From CALBJU01 sp965247125 (GTDB lineage Bacteria; Bacteroidota; Rhodothermia; Rhodothermales; UBA10348): a stretch of 64,000 bases of DNA. Below are positions 1 to 7,883 of the stretch, one piece after another. The stretch spans positions 1,054,001 to 1,118,000 of the forward strand of contig CBDFGO010000003.1 in NCBI GenBank assembly GCA_965247125.1, in the 5' to 3' direction. The notes beneath the pieces are model-generated. The model did no database searches and was not told the DNA's origin. It saw nothing but the letters and a program-made list of their open reading frames with translations. The translations under genes were made by a program, and so were the position numbers. How positions within the stretch are numbered: the stretch's first letter is position 1; the number at the start of each line of letters is the position of its first letter.

Positions 1-291
1 ATCGACCACCAGCGGAAGTAGAATCGCGCTAATCCCGAGTATGAGACCGATGTTGGCGATATTCGAACCAATGATATTACCGATCGCCAGGCCGTCTTCG
101 CCTCTGAGTACCGCAATAAAGTTCAACAGAAACTCGGGCAAGGAAGTACCCAGGGCGACGATTGTCAGCCCGATGATTAGCGGCCTGATTCCAAATTTCC
201 GAGCTATCTGTGAGGATCCATCGACCAGCCAGTTTGCTCCCAGGGTGAGGATGCCGAGGCCGAGAATAAAAACGATGGAGTGGAGAAGCAT
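1..291 (-). CDS. Calcium/sodium antiporter, N-terminal part (runs off window)
   Basis: The reverse strand of the first 291 bases reads without a stop from an ATG at 291 to the window edge. It gives a very hydrophobic N-terminus (MLLHSIVFILGLGILTLG), then a segment with GTSLPEFLLN, and then a segment with GNIIGSNIANIGLILG. These are the alpha-1 repeat hallmarks of the CaCA superfamily (YrbG/CAX-like K+-dependent or Na+/Ca2+ exchangers): the G-T-S-x-P-E motif and the GN-x-x-GSN-x-x-N motif that line the ion pathway. The family normally has about 300-330 residues in two inverted repeats, so only the first repeat is present here. The protein would sit in the inner membrane and extrude Ca2+. The cytidine deaminase gene ends 42 bases upstream on the same strand and may be co-transcribed. 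The family call is strong; the exact substrate is not decided. Confidence 0.88.
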   Translation of the reverse strand, partial: MLLHSIVFILGLGILTLGANWLVDGSSQIARKFGIRPLIIGLTIVALGTSLPEFLLNFIAVLRGEDGLAIGNIIGSNIANIGLILGISAILLPLVVD

Positions 292-332
292 TCGATGCGT
301 ACTTGGATCACGAGGCCAACCAGGCCTCCAAG

Positions 333-1193
333 CTATTCAGCACGTTTTCGCAGAATATCACCCGTAAAATGTCCGGGTAGAAGTTCCGATGCGCGCATAC
401 TTCCGGGTGGCTCATTCCCGCGATCCATCCAAACCGTGGCTTCCGGTGCAAGTTCCAGAATTACCTGTCTGCAAGCACCACAAGGAGTTCCACCTGGCTC
501 TTTCGGGCAGGACACGAAGACCTCTGTAATGTCTGTGATTCCGTACGATACGGCCGTGGAGAGAACATTTCGCTCTGCACAAAGGATCTGTGACCAGTCA
601 GGGTGCTCCACGTTGACACCTGGCAGGTGATGCCCCTGCTTGGTCCTGACGACACAGCCCACAGGAAAATCTGATTCGGGAATATGAGCCAATTCAGAGA
701 TTTCTCTGGCTTCCGTCGCGCCACTGGCCGGATCTTCGCCCCAGTCGGGGATAAGGGGGGACAGTACTTCTCTCGGATCTGGGAGATCGTGAGTGGTCGT
801 GAGAATATCCGGCTTGAACGACTTCCATTCGAAATTGGGCATGGTGGCTGCGTACGTCATGTCGGACCTGTTGAACGGTACGCTCGATACTACTGCACAA
901 ATATCCACCCGCCCGAGTGCGTGTAACGTAGACATCGCATTGATGAGAGGGGAGATCGTGAGCGAAAAAGACGCGTTCTCCACCCGCACACCGGGCACCG
1001 TTGCTCCATCTTCCAGAAGAACAACGACTGCTTGCTGCAAGCCGGTGTAAGGCGCGTATGACCGTGACGCCGCAGTTATCGCCAGGTCTCGCAGAATTGA
1101 TATGGTATCTTTCTCTTGAATCACTTGTTTCGGGGTCGCGAGCCGCATAATACGAACCGGATGAGCGATTCTTCGTCGGAGAGCCACCGACAT
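333..1193 (-). CDS. cdd: Two-domain cytidine deaminase with degenerate N-terminal domain
   Basis: About 286 residues. The C-terminal half has the complete cytidine deaminase signature: CAERN near residue 205 (zinc Cys and catalytic Glu) and PCGACRQ near residue 238 (two more zinc Cys). The N-terminal half keeps the fold markers SYAPYTG and ENASFSLT, but the CAE position reads ISPLINAM, so it has no zinc site and is probably structural. In E. coli Cdd (two domains, about 294 residues) the order is the reverse: catalytic first, degenerate second. The enzyme deaminates cytidine/deoxycytidine to uridine in pyrimidine salvage, in the cytoplasm. The start used is ATG at 1193. A GTG lies one codon upstream, and an ATG at 1148 (MRLATPKQ) would remove a basic leader and is a fair alternative. 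The family call is strong. Confidence 0.88.
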   Translation of the reverse strand: MSVALRRRIAHPVRIMRLATPKQVIQEKDTISILRDLAITAASRSYAPYTGLQQAVVVLLEDGATVPGVRVENASFSLTISPLINAMSTLHALGRVDICAVVSSVPFNRSDMTYAATMPNFEWKSFKPDILTTTHDLPDPREVLSPLIPDWGEDPASGATEAREISELAHIPESDFPVGCVVRTKQGHHLPGVNVEHPDWSQILCAERNVLSTAVSYGITDITEVFVSCPKEPGGTPCGACRQVILELAPEATVWMDRGNEPPGSMRASELLPGHFTGDILRKRAE

Positions 1194-1322
1194 CACGTGA
1201 GATTGACATCAAATCGACACGGGCAGGTGTCGCCGGCGTTGTATGGCATGATGGGAGAGGGTAATTTTGTGGTCAGATAAGAATCGTCGTGGATCTGCCC
1301 CGGGGGGATGCTTATGAGAATA

Positions 1323-1406
1323 GCCGGGATGGCGGAATAGGTAGACGCAACGGACTTAAAATCCGTTGGGCGAAAGCCCGTGCGGGTTCGAGTCCCGCTC
1401 TCGGTA
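1323..1406 (+). tRNA. tRNA-Leu (anticodon UAA)
   Basis: A complete class II tRNA cloverleaf of 84 nt. The acceptor GCCGGGA pairs with TCTCGGT (two G-U pairs). The D-stem GCG/CGC is intact. The anticodon stem ACGGA/TCCGT encloses the loop CTTAAAA with anticodon TAA. The long variable arm GGGCGAAAGCCC and the T-arm GCGGG-TTCGAGT-CCCGC are standard. The discriminator is A, as expected for leucine, and CCA is not encoded. It reads UUA/UUG. It lies convergent with the kinase gene ending 29 bases downstream. A second, damaged copy sits at 4225-4309. Confidence 0.96.
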
Positions 1407-1435
1407 CATTTATGAGTGGCCAGCTGATGATCTGA

Positions 1436-4117
1436 TTAATTAGCTGGCGGCGCCAGTTTATTCAGCTCTTCGAACCAGTTTGTGACGACATTTAGCTGCC
1501 TGGCAATTGTCTCCATTTCAATCGTTTGAACAAGAATGAATCGGTCGCCATCTTCGTCGAAAGCCCATCCTTTTCCACCAAGGTCGACAAATAGGCCATC
1601 AAAGAGCAATACAGGCTCTTCGTGAGAGTAGTTGTCTTCCGGATCTACGCTGACCCGGTATATCTCGCGAACGTTGTTGTAGTAGATAAATTTGCCATCT
1701 TTCGACCAGATTGGATCCAACCCATGTGCTGTGGACAATTGGATATGTTTGTCGGCGTCTGAAAACTCCTTCATGTATACCTCGTACGCTCCTGGTTCGT
1801 CAGACATATACGCGAATGATTTGCCGTCGGGAGAGAAGGTGGCACCCCATTCCCGGTGGACAGAAGCACCTGTAGTGGCGATTACAGAGTCTCCATCTAA
1901 AGACAGCGCCATGATGTCACCCCCTGTATCTGGGTTGGTCTGATTTAAGAGCAGCCATTTTCCGTCATGAGATATCGAGGAAGGCCGTTGACTGATTGAA
2001 TTTGACGTTAGTTGAGTGACGTCGCCTGAGCTGGTCGCTGACATCGCGTAAATATTCCGATCCCCCCCGCGTTCAGAACTGAATATTATTTCTCTACCAT
2101 CAGGAGTCCATACTGGATTGTAATTGTTTCCCTCGACAGTCAACCGCCTTGGATCGCCAAGAGCTTTCAAATCGTAAATCCAGATGTCCCACCTCGCTCC
2201 CAAAACACATATTGCCAACTTCGAACCATCCGGCGAAATCCGCATTTCTCCAAAGATCTTGGACTCGAACGGAAGTCTCTCATATTCGTCCTGCCCCGTT
2301 GCTTGCACAAGATGTCCAACGCGTACATTGCCTCCCTGCGCATAGATCAGTGTTCCATTGTCAGACACGGCGTAATGTCCCCCATAATCGAGAGATTCGT
2401 TTCTGATGTCTTCAATCACGGGAACCGCTGTCCCTTGTACCTCCAGATTTCGTGGATCGAAGGGAATAGCCGTCAGCTTCGCATTCTGCATAAAAATGAG
2501 ATGTCCGGAAGAAACATAACTGGGAGATGATACCTGATTGTGATTGACACCAATTTCCAAAGAGGTGGTCAACCCACTGACAACGGAGATGACTTGCAGT
2601 TCTCCATTAGCAGAAACCCCCAACAGATGATCTCCGTCCGGAAGTATCGCTGGATGTATGAAGTCGCTATTTCCAATATTTTGTGGTTCTCCATCCTGAA
2701 TCGATATTTTTCTAAGGATATGGCCTTCGTTGTCTGAATAGATGATGCCGTGCCGAGCAGTCCACACTCCGCCTTGAACGTTCCTGACATCGACCAGGAC
2801 GCTTGACGCACCACCCGAAAGTGAGACAACTTTGAGCTGATCATTGGCAAAAAATCCGAGTTGAGATCCATCAGGTGAAAAGAACGGCAGATAAGCTCCT
2901 TCCGTATCGGGAATCAGCGTAGTCTCGTATCCGTCCATTTCTCGGACAGCTAATTGTGTTTCGCCCAGCGCGAGTTCTGCTGCATAGGCAAAAAGACGTC
3001 CGTCGGGTGAAAGCGCCAGGGCCCGTCGTCCGAGGAAGGCAGGGGCGGTTCCAATCAATGCGAGCGGTTCGGCTGGTGAGAGAACCATTGAGGAATGGAC
3101 AATATCACGGCCACCTGTTGAATCGCCTCCAGGATTCATGAAATAAACAAGCACTACAACAAACAAGGCAGCGATGGCCCCGACCATCAAGAGTGTTGTT
3201 CGGGTCATTTCCACCAAATGCTTCGGTGCATTGACCGGGAGGGCAATAGCACTCGATGCTGATTTCCGAGACATTCCGCTTTGCATCAAATCCACATTTC
3301 GGAGATTAACCAGAAGGTCGTTGCAGTTCTGATAGCGGTCTTTTGCTTGTTTAGCAACGCATTTGGAGATGATCCACTCCAGACCCATCGGTACTCCGGT
3401 TCTCACCGCTGTAAGCGGCTCAGGGTCTTGATTCAGGATGGAGTAGACCACCGCCTGCTCGTAGTCGCCGCCAAAAGGGTGAGTGCCCGCAATCATTTCA
3501 TATAGAGTCACGCCGAGTGCCCAGATGTCCGTTCGGGTATCTACCTCTTCGCCACGGGCTTGCTCTGGGCTCATGTAGGCAACCGTTCCCAGCGTTGAGC
3601 CCATGCGCGTGAGCTTTGTAGACTGGGCGGTCTGGGCGAGACCAAAGTCCAAGATCTTGGCTCGGCCATCTGCGTCAAGCATCACATTAGCCGTCTTGAC
3701 ATCACGATGGACGATGTCCTTTGCGTGTGCGGCCTTCAATCCCTCGGCCATTTCGCTGGCGATGCGCACGGCTTCCGTGAGTTTCATGGGGCCCTGCTTG
3801 ATTCGATCTTCAAGCGTATCGCCTTCGATAAACTCCATCGCGATGGAAGGGCGGAGGTCGTCGTCCTTTGAGCCCTCAGGCACCGCCTCGTCTATCTCGT
3901 AGACCGTCGCAATATTCGGATGGGAGAGTGAAGCAGCAGCACGGGCTTCGCGGTAGAAACGTGCGCGATCATCATCACTCGAGAGCGCAGCAGCAGGTAG
4001 CACCTTGATGGCAACCGTGCGGTGCAGCTTCGTGTCCTCGCCCTTATACACGATCCCCATGCCACCACGGCCGAGTTCTTCGAGGATCTTGTAGTGTGAT
4101 AAAGTCTTGCCAACCAT
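1436..4117 (-). CDS. Membrane Ser/Thr protein kinase with PD40 beta-propeller sensor
   Basis: 893 residues. The N-terminal Hanks-type kinase (about residues 9-270) has the glycine loop GRGGMG (16-21), the ATP lysine in VAIK (38), HRD (137-139), DFG (157-159) and SPE (183-185), so it should be active. A basic/polar linker leads to one transmembrane helix at about 308-327 (LLMVGAIAALFVVVLVYFM). The remaining 560 residues are extracytoplasmic, with repeated SPDG-type PD40/TolB blades (FSPDGSQ, ISPDGSK, WTPDGRE, FSPDGKS, WSKDGKF). Such proteins resemble signalling kinases whose propeller senses a periplasmic ligand; that role is inferred. The start MVGKTLSHYK is shared with the paralogue at 6980. 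It is monocistronic by spacing, with tRNA genes convergent or divergent on both sides. Confidence 0.92.
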   Translation of the reverse strand: MVGKTLSHYKILEELGRGGMGIVYKGEDTKLHRTVAIKVLPAAALSSDDDRARFYREARAAASLSHPNIATVYEIDEAVPEGSKDDDLRPSIAMEFIEGDTLEDRIKQGPMKLTEAVRIASEMAEGLKAAHAKDIVHRDVKTANVMLDADGRAKILDFGLAQTAQSTKLTRMGSTLGTVAYMSPEQARGEEVDTRTDIWALGVTLYEMIAGTHPFGGDYEQAVVYSILNQDPEPLTAVRTGVPMGLEWIISKCVAKQAKDRYQNCNDLLVNLRNVDLMQSGMSRKSASSAIALPVNAPKHLVEMTRTTLLMVGAIAALFVVVLVYFMNPGGDSTGGRDIVHSSMVLSPAEPLALIGTAPAFLGRRALALSPDGRLFAYAAELALGETQLAVREMDGYETTLIPDTEGAYLPFFSPDGSQLGFFANDQLKVVSLSGGASSVLVDVRNVQGGVWTARHGIIYSDNEGHILRKISIQDGEPQNIGNSDFIHPAILPDGDHLLGVSANGELQVISVVSGLTTSLEIGVNHNQVSSPSYVSSGHLIFMQNAKLTAIPFDPRNLEVQGTAVPVIEDIRNESLDYGGHYAVSDNGTLIYAQGGNVRVGHLVQATGQDEYERLPFESKIFGEMRISPDGSKLAICVLGARWDIWIYDLKALGDPRRLTVEGNNYNPVWTPDGREIIFSSERGGDRNIYAMSATSSGDVTQLTSNSISQRPSSISHDGKWLLLNQTNPDTGGDIMALSLDGDSVIATTGASVHREWGATFSPDGKSFAYMSDEPGAYEVYMKEFSDADKHIQLSTAHGLDPIWSKDGKFIYYNNVREIYRVSVDPEDNYSHEEPVLLFDGLFVDLGGKGWAFDEDGDRFILVQTIEMETIARQLNVVTNWFEELNKLAPPAN

Positions 4118-4224
4118 GGTTCTAGGACTTGGGATGAGGCAAGAAACGGGGAGGGGAGCGAAAGTGCAATTTTAGCTCAAATGAGCCAACAAAAACGCCG
4201 ACAGTCACTGCCAAAAGCGGCCTT

Positions 4225-4309
4225 GCCGGGATGGCGGAATAGGTAGACTTGGGCGGACTTAAAATCCGTTGGGCGAAAGCCCGTGTGGGTTCGAGTCCCG
4301 CTCTCGGTA
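4225..4309 (+). tRNA. Degenerate second tRNA-Leu (UAA) copy, possible pseudogene
   Basis: This 85-nt copy of the tRNA-Leu at 1323 has the same acceptor, anticodon loop CTTAAAA, variable arm and T-loop. The 3' half of the D-stem differs: copy 1 reads gtagaCGCaacgg where copy 2 reads gtagaCTTgggcgg, one base longer. GCG can no longer pair properly with the opposite strand. The anticodon stem (G-T at its base) and the T-stem (GTGGG/CCCGC) have also each gained a wobble. A broken D-stem usually impairs folding and tertiary contacts, so the copy is probably poorly functional. It ends 7 bases from the stop of the second kinase. The identity is clear; functionality is doubtful. Confidence 0.7.
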
Positions 4310-4316
4310 CAACGAC

Positions 4317-5714
4317 CTAGTCGAATAGAGATTCGACCAGCTGTTCGATGTTCGAAATTACGCGGGCAGATCCTGCCGTAAATATCTCATCCGTGGTACG
4401 TACCATAAAAAAACGCTCTGTTCTGCTGTCCACAGCCCATCCGACGCCTCCCAGGTCGATATAAAAGCCCTCGTGAATCAATTCTTGCACCGGTCGGCCC
4501 CTTGAAAAAAGGTCATCTGTGCTCACCTTGAAAATCTCGCGGACGTTATGGTAGTAGATATGGCGACCGTCCGCAGACCACTTGGGATCCATGCCGCCGC
4601 CGCTAGAAACTTGAGCCCTTCTTTCAGAAGTTGGATAATCTTGAACGAAAACCTCCATCTTTCCAGATTCGTCTGAATTGAATGCTATTTGACCGCTTGT
4701 AGGAGACACCGATACAGCCCAGGTATCATACTGGGAGGCGAGAACAGGCGTATGCTTGGTTGAGTCGGTAAATGAATAAAGCACAATGTCAGGTGGACTA
4801 CCAAGTGAAGCGAACAACGATGCGGAATCATAAGAAAGTGCGGCGGGTCTGAATTTGATACCCGGGTTTGCCACACCTGGTATTTGCACAGGAGAAGCTT
4901 CAGAAGACATATCTGCTGGCCGTTTAAGCAATGTTGATACCTGATTCGTCGTTGAGGTGTAGAGAAGTGTGTCGCTGGTTGCATTCCAAACAGGATTGTA
5001 ATTCAGTCCTGCAAAGGTAAATCGCGAAGGAGGAGCGCCGGAGGTCAGATCATACAGCCAGATATTCCAGTTGTTGGTGTAGATGGCAATGGCTAAGGTC
5101 GTTGCGTCAGGAGATAAGCTCATTTCACCGAATCGTTGGGGTTCAGTGCTGATTAGTTGATCTGATTCTCCGGGGCGGAACGACACGAGATGACCCATAC
5201 GGCCATCACCGTCAGGTATGTATATCAACGTGCCTGATTCAGAAACAACATATTGTGATACGAAAGCTAAGGCTTCAATTCGCAAGTCCGATAAGACAGT
5301 TTCTGCGTTTCCGATGGCCTCAAGATTGTCCAGATCAAACTGCACAGCCTTCAAAGATGTGCCATCTCCATAAAGAAGGTGACCTGAGGAGAGGTATGTG
5401 GGATTGGTGAGTGCGCCTCGATTCCCACTTACCCCGACAAGAGCAAATTCGCCGCTGTGTGTGTCTATTGTTCCGATCCCAATTCCTTGATTTACGACTA
5501 AAAAGTGAGTGCCATTCGGCAGTCTAGCTGGATTGCCAAAAACACCACTGGTGAGCATCTCCGTTTCTCTTGATTCAGGTACGACCGAAAATAAGGCCCC
5601 ATTTTCATTATCAGCGAACACGATTCTTCCATCGTCGAGCCATAGCGCATCGTGTGGATTTCTTACATCAATAAGTGTATTGCGCGGGCCGCCATCGCGC
5701 GGAATGATGTGCAT
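4317..5714 (-). CDS. PD40 sensor part of second Ser/Thr kinase, cut off by a stop codon
   Basis: 465 residues from the first ATG after the break. The reading frame actually continues in phase to the stop at 5769-5771, so 4317-6980 was one gene encoding about 887 residues. The sequence aligns with the PD40/TolB propeller of the neighbouring kinase (FSPDADRIGFYANSQ against FSPDGSQLGFFANDQ; shared AVSESGTLIY and WSADGRHIYYHNVREI). It has no signal peptide or membrane anchor of its own. If it is made separately by reinitiation it would stay in the cytoplasm, where a periplasmic sensor makes little sense. It is best read as the separated C-terminal piece of an interrupted gene; readthrough or a sequencing error are the alternatives. 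Confidence 0.8.
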   Translation of the reverse strand: MHIIPRDGGPRNTLIDVRNPHDALWLDDGRIVFADNENGALFSVVPESRETEMLTSGVFGNPARLPNGTHFLVVNQGIGIGTIDTHSGEFALVGVSGNRGALTNPTYLSSGHLLYGDGTSLKAVQFDLDNLEAIGNAETVLSDLRIEALAFVSQYVVSESGTLIYIPDGDGRMGHLVSFRPGESDQLISTEPQRFGEMSLSPDATTLAIAIYTNNWNIWLYDLTSGAPPSRFTFAGLNYNPVWNATSDTLLYTSTTNQVSTLLKRPADMSSEASPVQIPGVANPGIKFRPAALSYDSASLFASLGSPPDIVLYSFTDSTKHTPVLASQYDTWAVSVSPTSGQIAFNSDESGKMEVFVQDYPTSERRAQVSSGGGMDPKWSADGRHIYYHNVREIFKVSTDDLFSRGRPVQELIHEGFYIDLGGVGWAVDSRTERFFMVRTTDEIFTAGSARVISNIEQLVESLFD

Positions 5715-5768
5715 TTGGCTATTTGCATAAAAGCCAATCCGATCAGCGTCTGGAGAGAAAAATGGAGA

Positions 5769-6980
5769 TTAGGCACCTTCCGTACCTGAGAGCTGGACGA
5801 ACTCATAATCGTCAATTCGGCGGACTCCGATGATTGTACTGCCATTTGTAAGTTCAAGAGTAGCCGCAATCCACTGTCCGTCCTTGGAGATGTCCATTGC
5901 CTTTCTGCCTGCGTAATATGGAGACGTCCCAATGAGGGCAAGGGGTGCTTCCTCCGGAAATTCTATGGATGATCGAATAGAAGTCTGCTCGGGGTTTTGC
6001 GATAACAGTTCACCTAAGAGGAATCCCACGACGACGGCCAGAAAGATGGAGCCTGCGACCACTAGCGGTTTAGATATTTTCTGCAATCCGGAAGCAGATT
6101 TGAATTGAGGGCGTGATGCGGATATACCAGACAGGCTAGAAGTCTGCGCGAGATCGATATTTAGCAAATCAACCATCAAGTCGGTGCATGATTGGTAACG
6201 GGCGGAGGACGATTTCGAGAGGCACTTGTTGATTATCCACTCCAGTCCCATCGGTACACCGGTTCTCACAGCCGTGAGTGGCTCGGGATCTTCATTCATA
6301 ATCGAATAGATCACTGCCTGTTCGTAGTCGCCGCCGAACGGGTGAGTGCCGGCGATCATCTCGTAGAGAGTTACGCCTAGCGCCCAAATGTCGGTGCGAG
6401 CATCCACTTCTTCACCTCGAGCCTGCTCAGGGCTCATGTAAGCAACTGTGCCCAGCGTTGAGCCCATCCGCGTGAGCTTCGTAGACTGCGCGGTCTGTGC
6501 TAGCCCGAAGTCAAGGATCTTGGCTCGGCCGTCGCCATCAAGCATGACGTTGGCGGCCTTGATGTCGCGGTGGACAATGTCCTTAGCATGGGCGGCCTTC
6601 AGACCCTCAGCCATTTCACTAGCGATCCGAACGGCTTCACGGAGCTTCATCGGGCCCTGCTTGATTCGATCTTCAAGCGTATCGCCTTCGATAAACTCCA
6701 TCGCGATAAAAGGACGGAGGTCGTCGTCCTTGGAGCCCTCAGGAACGGCTTCGTCTATTTCGTAGACCGTCGCGATGTTGGGGTGGGAGAGGGAGGCAGC
6801 AGCGCGGGCCTCGCGGTAGAACCTTGCCCGGTCATCATCGCTCGATAGAGCGGCAGCAGGAAGCACCTTTATAGCCACCGTGCGGTGCAGCTTGGTGTCC
6901 TCGCCCTTATACACGATCCCCATGCCACCGCGGCCGAGCTCTTCGAGGATCTTGTAGTGTGATAAAGTCTTGCCAACCAT
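5769..6980 (-). CDS. Ser/Thr protein kinase paralogue, N-terminal part ending at in-frame TAA
   Basis: 403 residues: a complete kinase domain with GRGGMG, VAIK, HRD, DFG and SPE, almost identical to the first 250 residues of the kinase at 1436-4117. The match breaks down near residue 253 (ISKCVAKQAK against INKCLSKSSS). A transmembrane helix (VVAGSIFLAVVVGFLLG) and the first propeller residues follow. The frame stops at TAA (5769-5771) after GTEGA. The paralogue has a Tyr codon there, so one base (TAY to TAA) accounts for the loss. The truncated product would still be a membrane-anchored kinase without its sensor, and so possibly unregulated. The start at 6980 matches the paralogue; a longer frame to 7043 runs through the shared upstream region and is unlikely. 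Confidence 0.85.
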   Translation of the reverse strand: MVGKTLSHYKILEELGRGGMGIVYKGEDTKLHRTVAIKVLPAAALSSDDDRARFYREARAAASLSHPNIATVYEIDEAVPEGSKDDDLRPFIAMEFIEGDTLEDRIKQGPMKLREAVRIASEMAEGLKAAHAKDIVHRDIKAANVMLDGDGRAKILDFGLAQTAQSTKLTRMGSTLGTVAYMSPEQARGEEVDARTDIWALGVTLYEMIAGTHPFGGDYEQAVIYSIMNEDPEPLTAVRTGVPMGLEWIINKCLSKSSSARYQSCTDLMVDLLNIDLAQTSSLSGISASRPQFKSASGLQKISKPLVVAGSIFLAVVVGFLLGELLSQNPEQTSIRSSIEFPEEAPLALIGTSPYYAGRKAMDISKDGQWIAATLELTNGSTIIGVRRIDDYEFVQLSGTEGA

Positions 6981-7101
6981 GGTTCTAGAACGCGGGTTGA
7001 CGCAAGAAACGAGAGGGGGAGCGCAAGTGCAATATTCGCTCAAATGAGCAAACGAAATCGCCGACAGTCACAGTCAAAAACGGCCCGGTACGGGGCGCTT
7101 A

Positions 7102-7515
7102 TCAGTATCCGGTTCCGGTGTCATCAGTCATGTCGCCAGGCGTCAATGAAAACGTGAACTCATGGGAGTGTCCTCCTGAATTTGAAGACAAGACTGTTAC
7201 AGGAGAACCGGCGCTGATGATTCCCAATTGCGAAACTGACAACGTTACGGTGTGAGTATGTGAGTCTGCATTAGAGGACTGATAACTTTTCTGAGCCGCC
7301 GAGTCCAGGTCGCTGAGCGGGATTGTCGCCGAGTGAGAATGCCCCGCAACGTGAGTGGAAACAGCGCTCAACGTCATTAATTGATCGCCGCCATCATTTC
7401 CGTTGTTTGAAATGTTGTTGCCGTCCGAGCTGGAATCGCAGCCCACCACGTAAATGGCTCCTGCGACAATAGGGAAGGCCTTGCCTGCCTCAATTATAAA
7501 TCGGCGTCTATTCAT
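7102..7515 (-). CDS. Exported His-rich lipoprotein with Tat-like signal
   Basis: 137 residues, family not recognised. The N-terminus MNRRRFIIEAG is a twin-arginine-like motif. It is followed by a hydrophobic stretch and a lipobox-like VVGC, so the mature protein probably starts at Cys26 with a lipid anchor. A Ser/Asn/Gly/Asp-rich linker leads to three similar beta-type segments, each opening with a His pair: GHSHSATIPLS, SHTHTVTLSVS and GHSHEFTFSLT. The alternating H-x-H pairs suggest a metal site (copper, zinc or similar); that is inference. It is separated from the kinase by about 120 bases and has its own upstream region, so it is probably a single-gene unit. Confidence 0.65.
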   Translation of the reverse strand: MNRRRFIIEAGKAFPIVAGAIYVVGCDSSSDGNNISNNGNDGGDQLMTLSAVSTHVAGHSHSATIPLSDLDSAAQKSYQSSNADSHTHTVTLSVSQLGIISAGSPVTVLSSNSGGHSHEFTFSLTPGDMTDDTGTGY

Positions 7516-7692
7516 AGTCTCGCGGAAAGAATCTCAGGCTGGATTTCGTCCAACATCGACCACTTTCATGTCACTATTCTTGACGGTAGAAAGCAATTGA
7601 TATAAATACCAATGCTTAATTGCTACTAAGTGCCAGGGCAATTCAATGTGCCCCGTCAATCCCTGGAATCGAAGAGCGACTAATGCAGGTTT

Positions 7693-7711
7693 CCCACGAC
7701 CGATTCGTGGG
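7693..7711. other. Short hairpin CCCACGA-N5-TCGTGGG
   Basis: A perfect 7-bp inverted repeat with the 5-base loop ccgat. It has no T-run on either side, so it is not a classical terminator. It may be an RNA element or a protein site in the region before the Rieske gene. Confidence 0.4.
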
Positions 7712-7736
7712 GCGGAGAAGCCACCAGACGATATTG

Positions 7737-7759
7737 AATGTAACAGATATGGTTACATT
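7737..7759. promoter_or_regulatory. Operator-like palindrome AATGTAAC-N7-GTTACATT
   Basis: A perfect 8-bp inverted repeat separated by 7 bases (23 bp in all, half-sites about two helical turns across). It lies 125 bases before the Rieske oxygenase start, in the divergent intergenic region. The size and symmetry fit a dimeric helix-turn-helix regulator. No cognate regulator gene is adjacent. The symmetry is seen directly; the operator role is inferred. Confidence 0.5.
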
Positions 7760-7883
7760 TAAGAGCATTTTGGCGAGTCTAAGGCCGTTCTAGAGACAGG
7801 AATTGCCCCAGACCGGCCTGAGAGCGATATTCTGACGCTCCTTCTGCGAAATACCACCCAAATCCCGCGATTCCGGTCAGTAC

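Larger units (their letters stand above)
1323..7085. repeat. Tandem duplication of a tRNA-Leu + kinase unit
   Basis: Two units lie head to tail: tRNA-Leu 1323-1406 with the kinase at 1436-4117, and tRNA-Leu copy 4225-4309 with the kinase at 4317-6980. Similarity continues past both kinase starts: the sequences at about 4118-4222 and 6981-7085 share ggttcta, caagaaacg, gtgcaat, gctcaaatgag and cgccgacagtcac in the same order. So each unit is tRNA, kinase and roughly 105 bases of kinase upstream region. The kinase domains are nearly identical while the sensor domains are strongly diverged, so either sensors diversified or the kinase ends were homogenised by gene conversion. Seen by direct comparison; the mechanism is inferred. 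Confidence 0.85.
7516..7883. other. Divergent intergenic region with two inverted repeats
   Basis: 368 bases between the His-rich lipoprotein (reverse) and the Rieske oxygenase (forward). No convincing ORF. It holds a 7-bp hairpin and an 8-bp operator-like palindrome, listed separately. Promoters for both flanking genes presumably lie here, but no clear -10/-35 or Bacteroidota -33/-7 pair was found. Confidence 0.6.

Noticed and set aside
41..367. Forward frame at the window start
   Set aside because: It is the complement of the Ca2+/Na+ antiporter, whose reverse frame has clear family motifs.
694..1212. Reverse-strand frame overlapping the cytidine deaminase
   Set aside because: Out-of-frame overlap; the deaminase frame has all the family motifs.
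7081..7100. Possible third tRNA-Leu remnant (cccggtacgg)
   Set aside because: Only six bases resemble the tRNA 3' end; no arms are visible.
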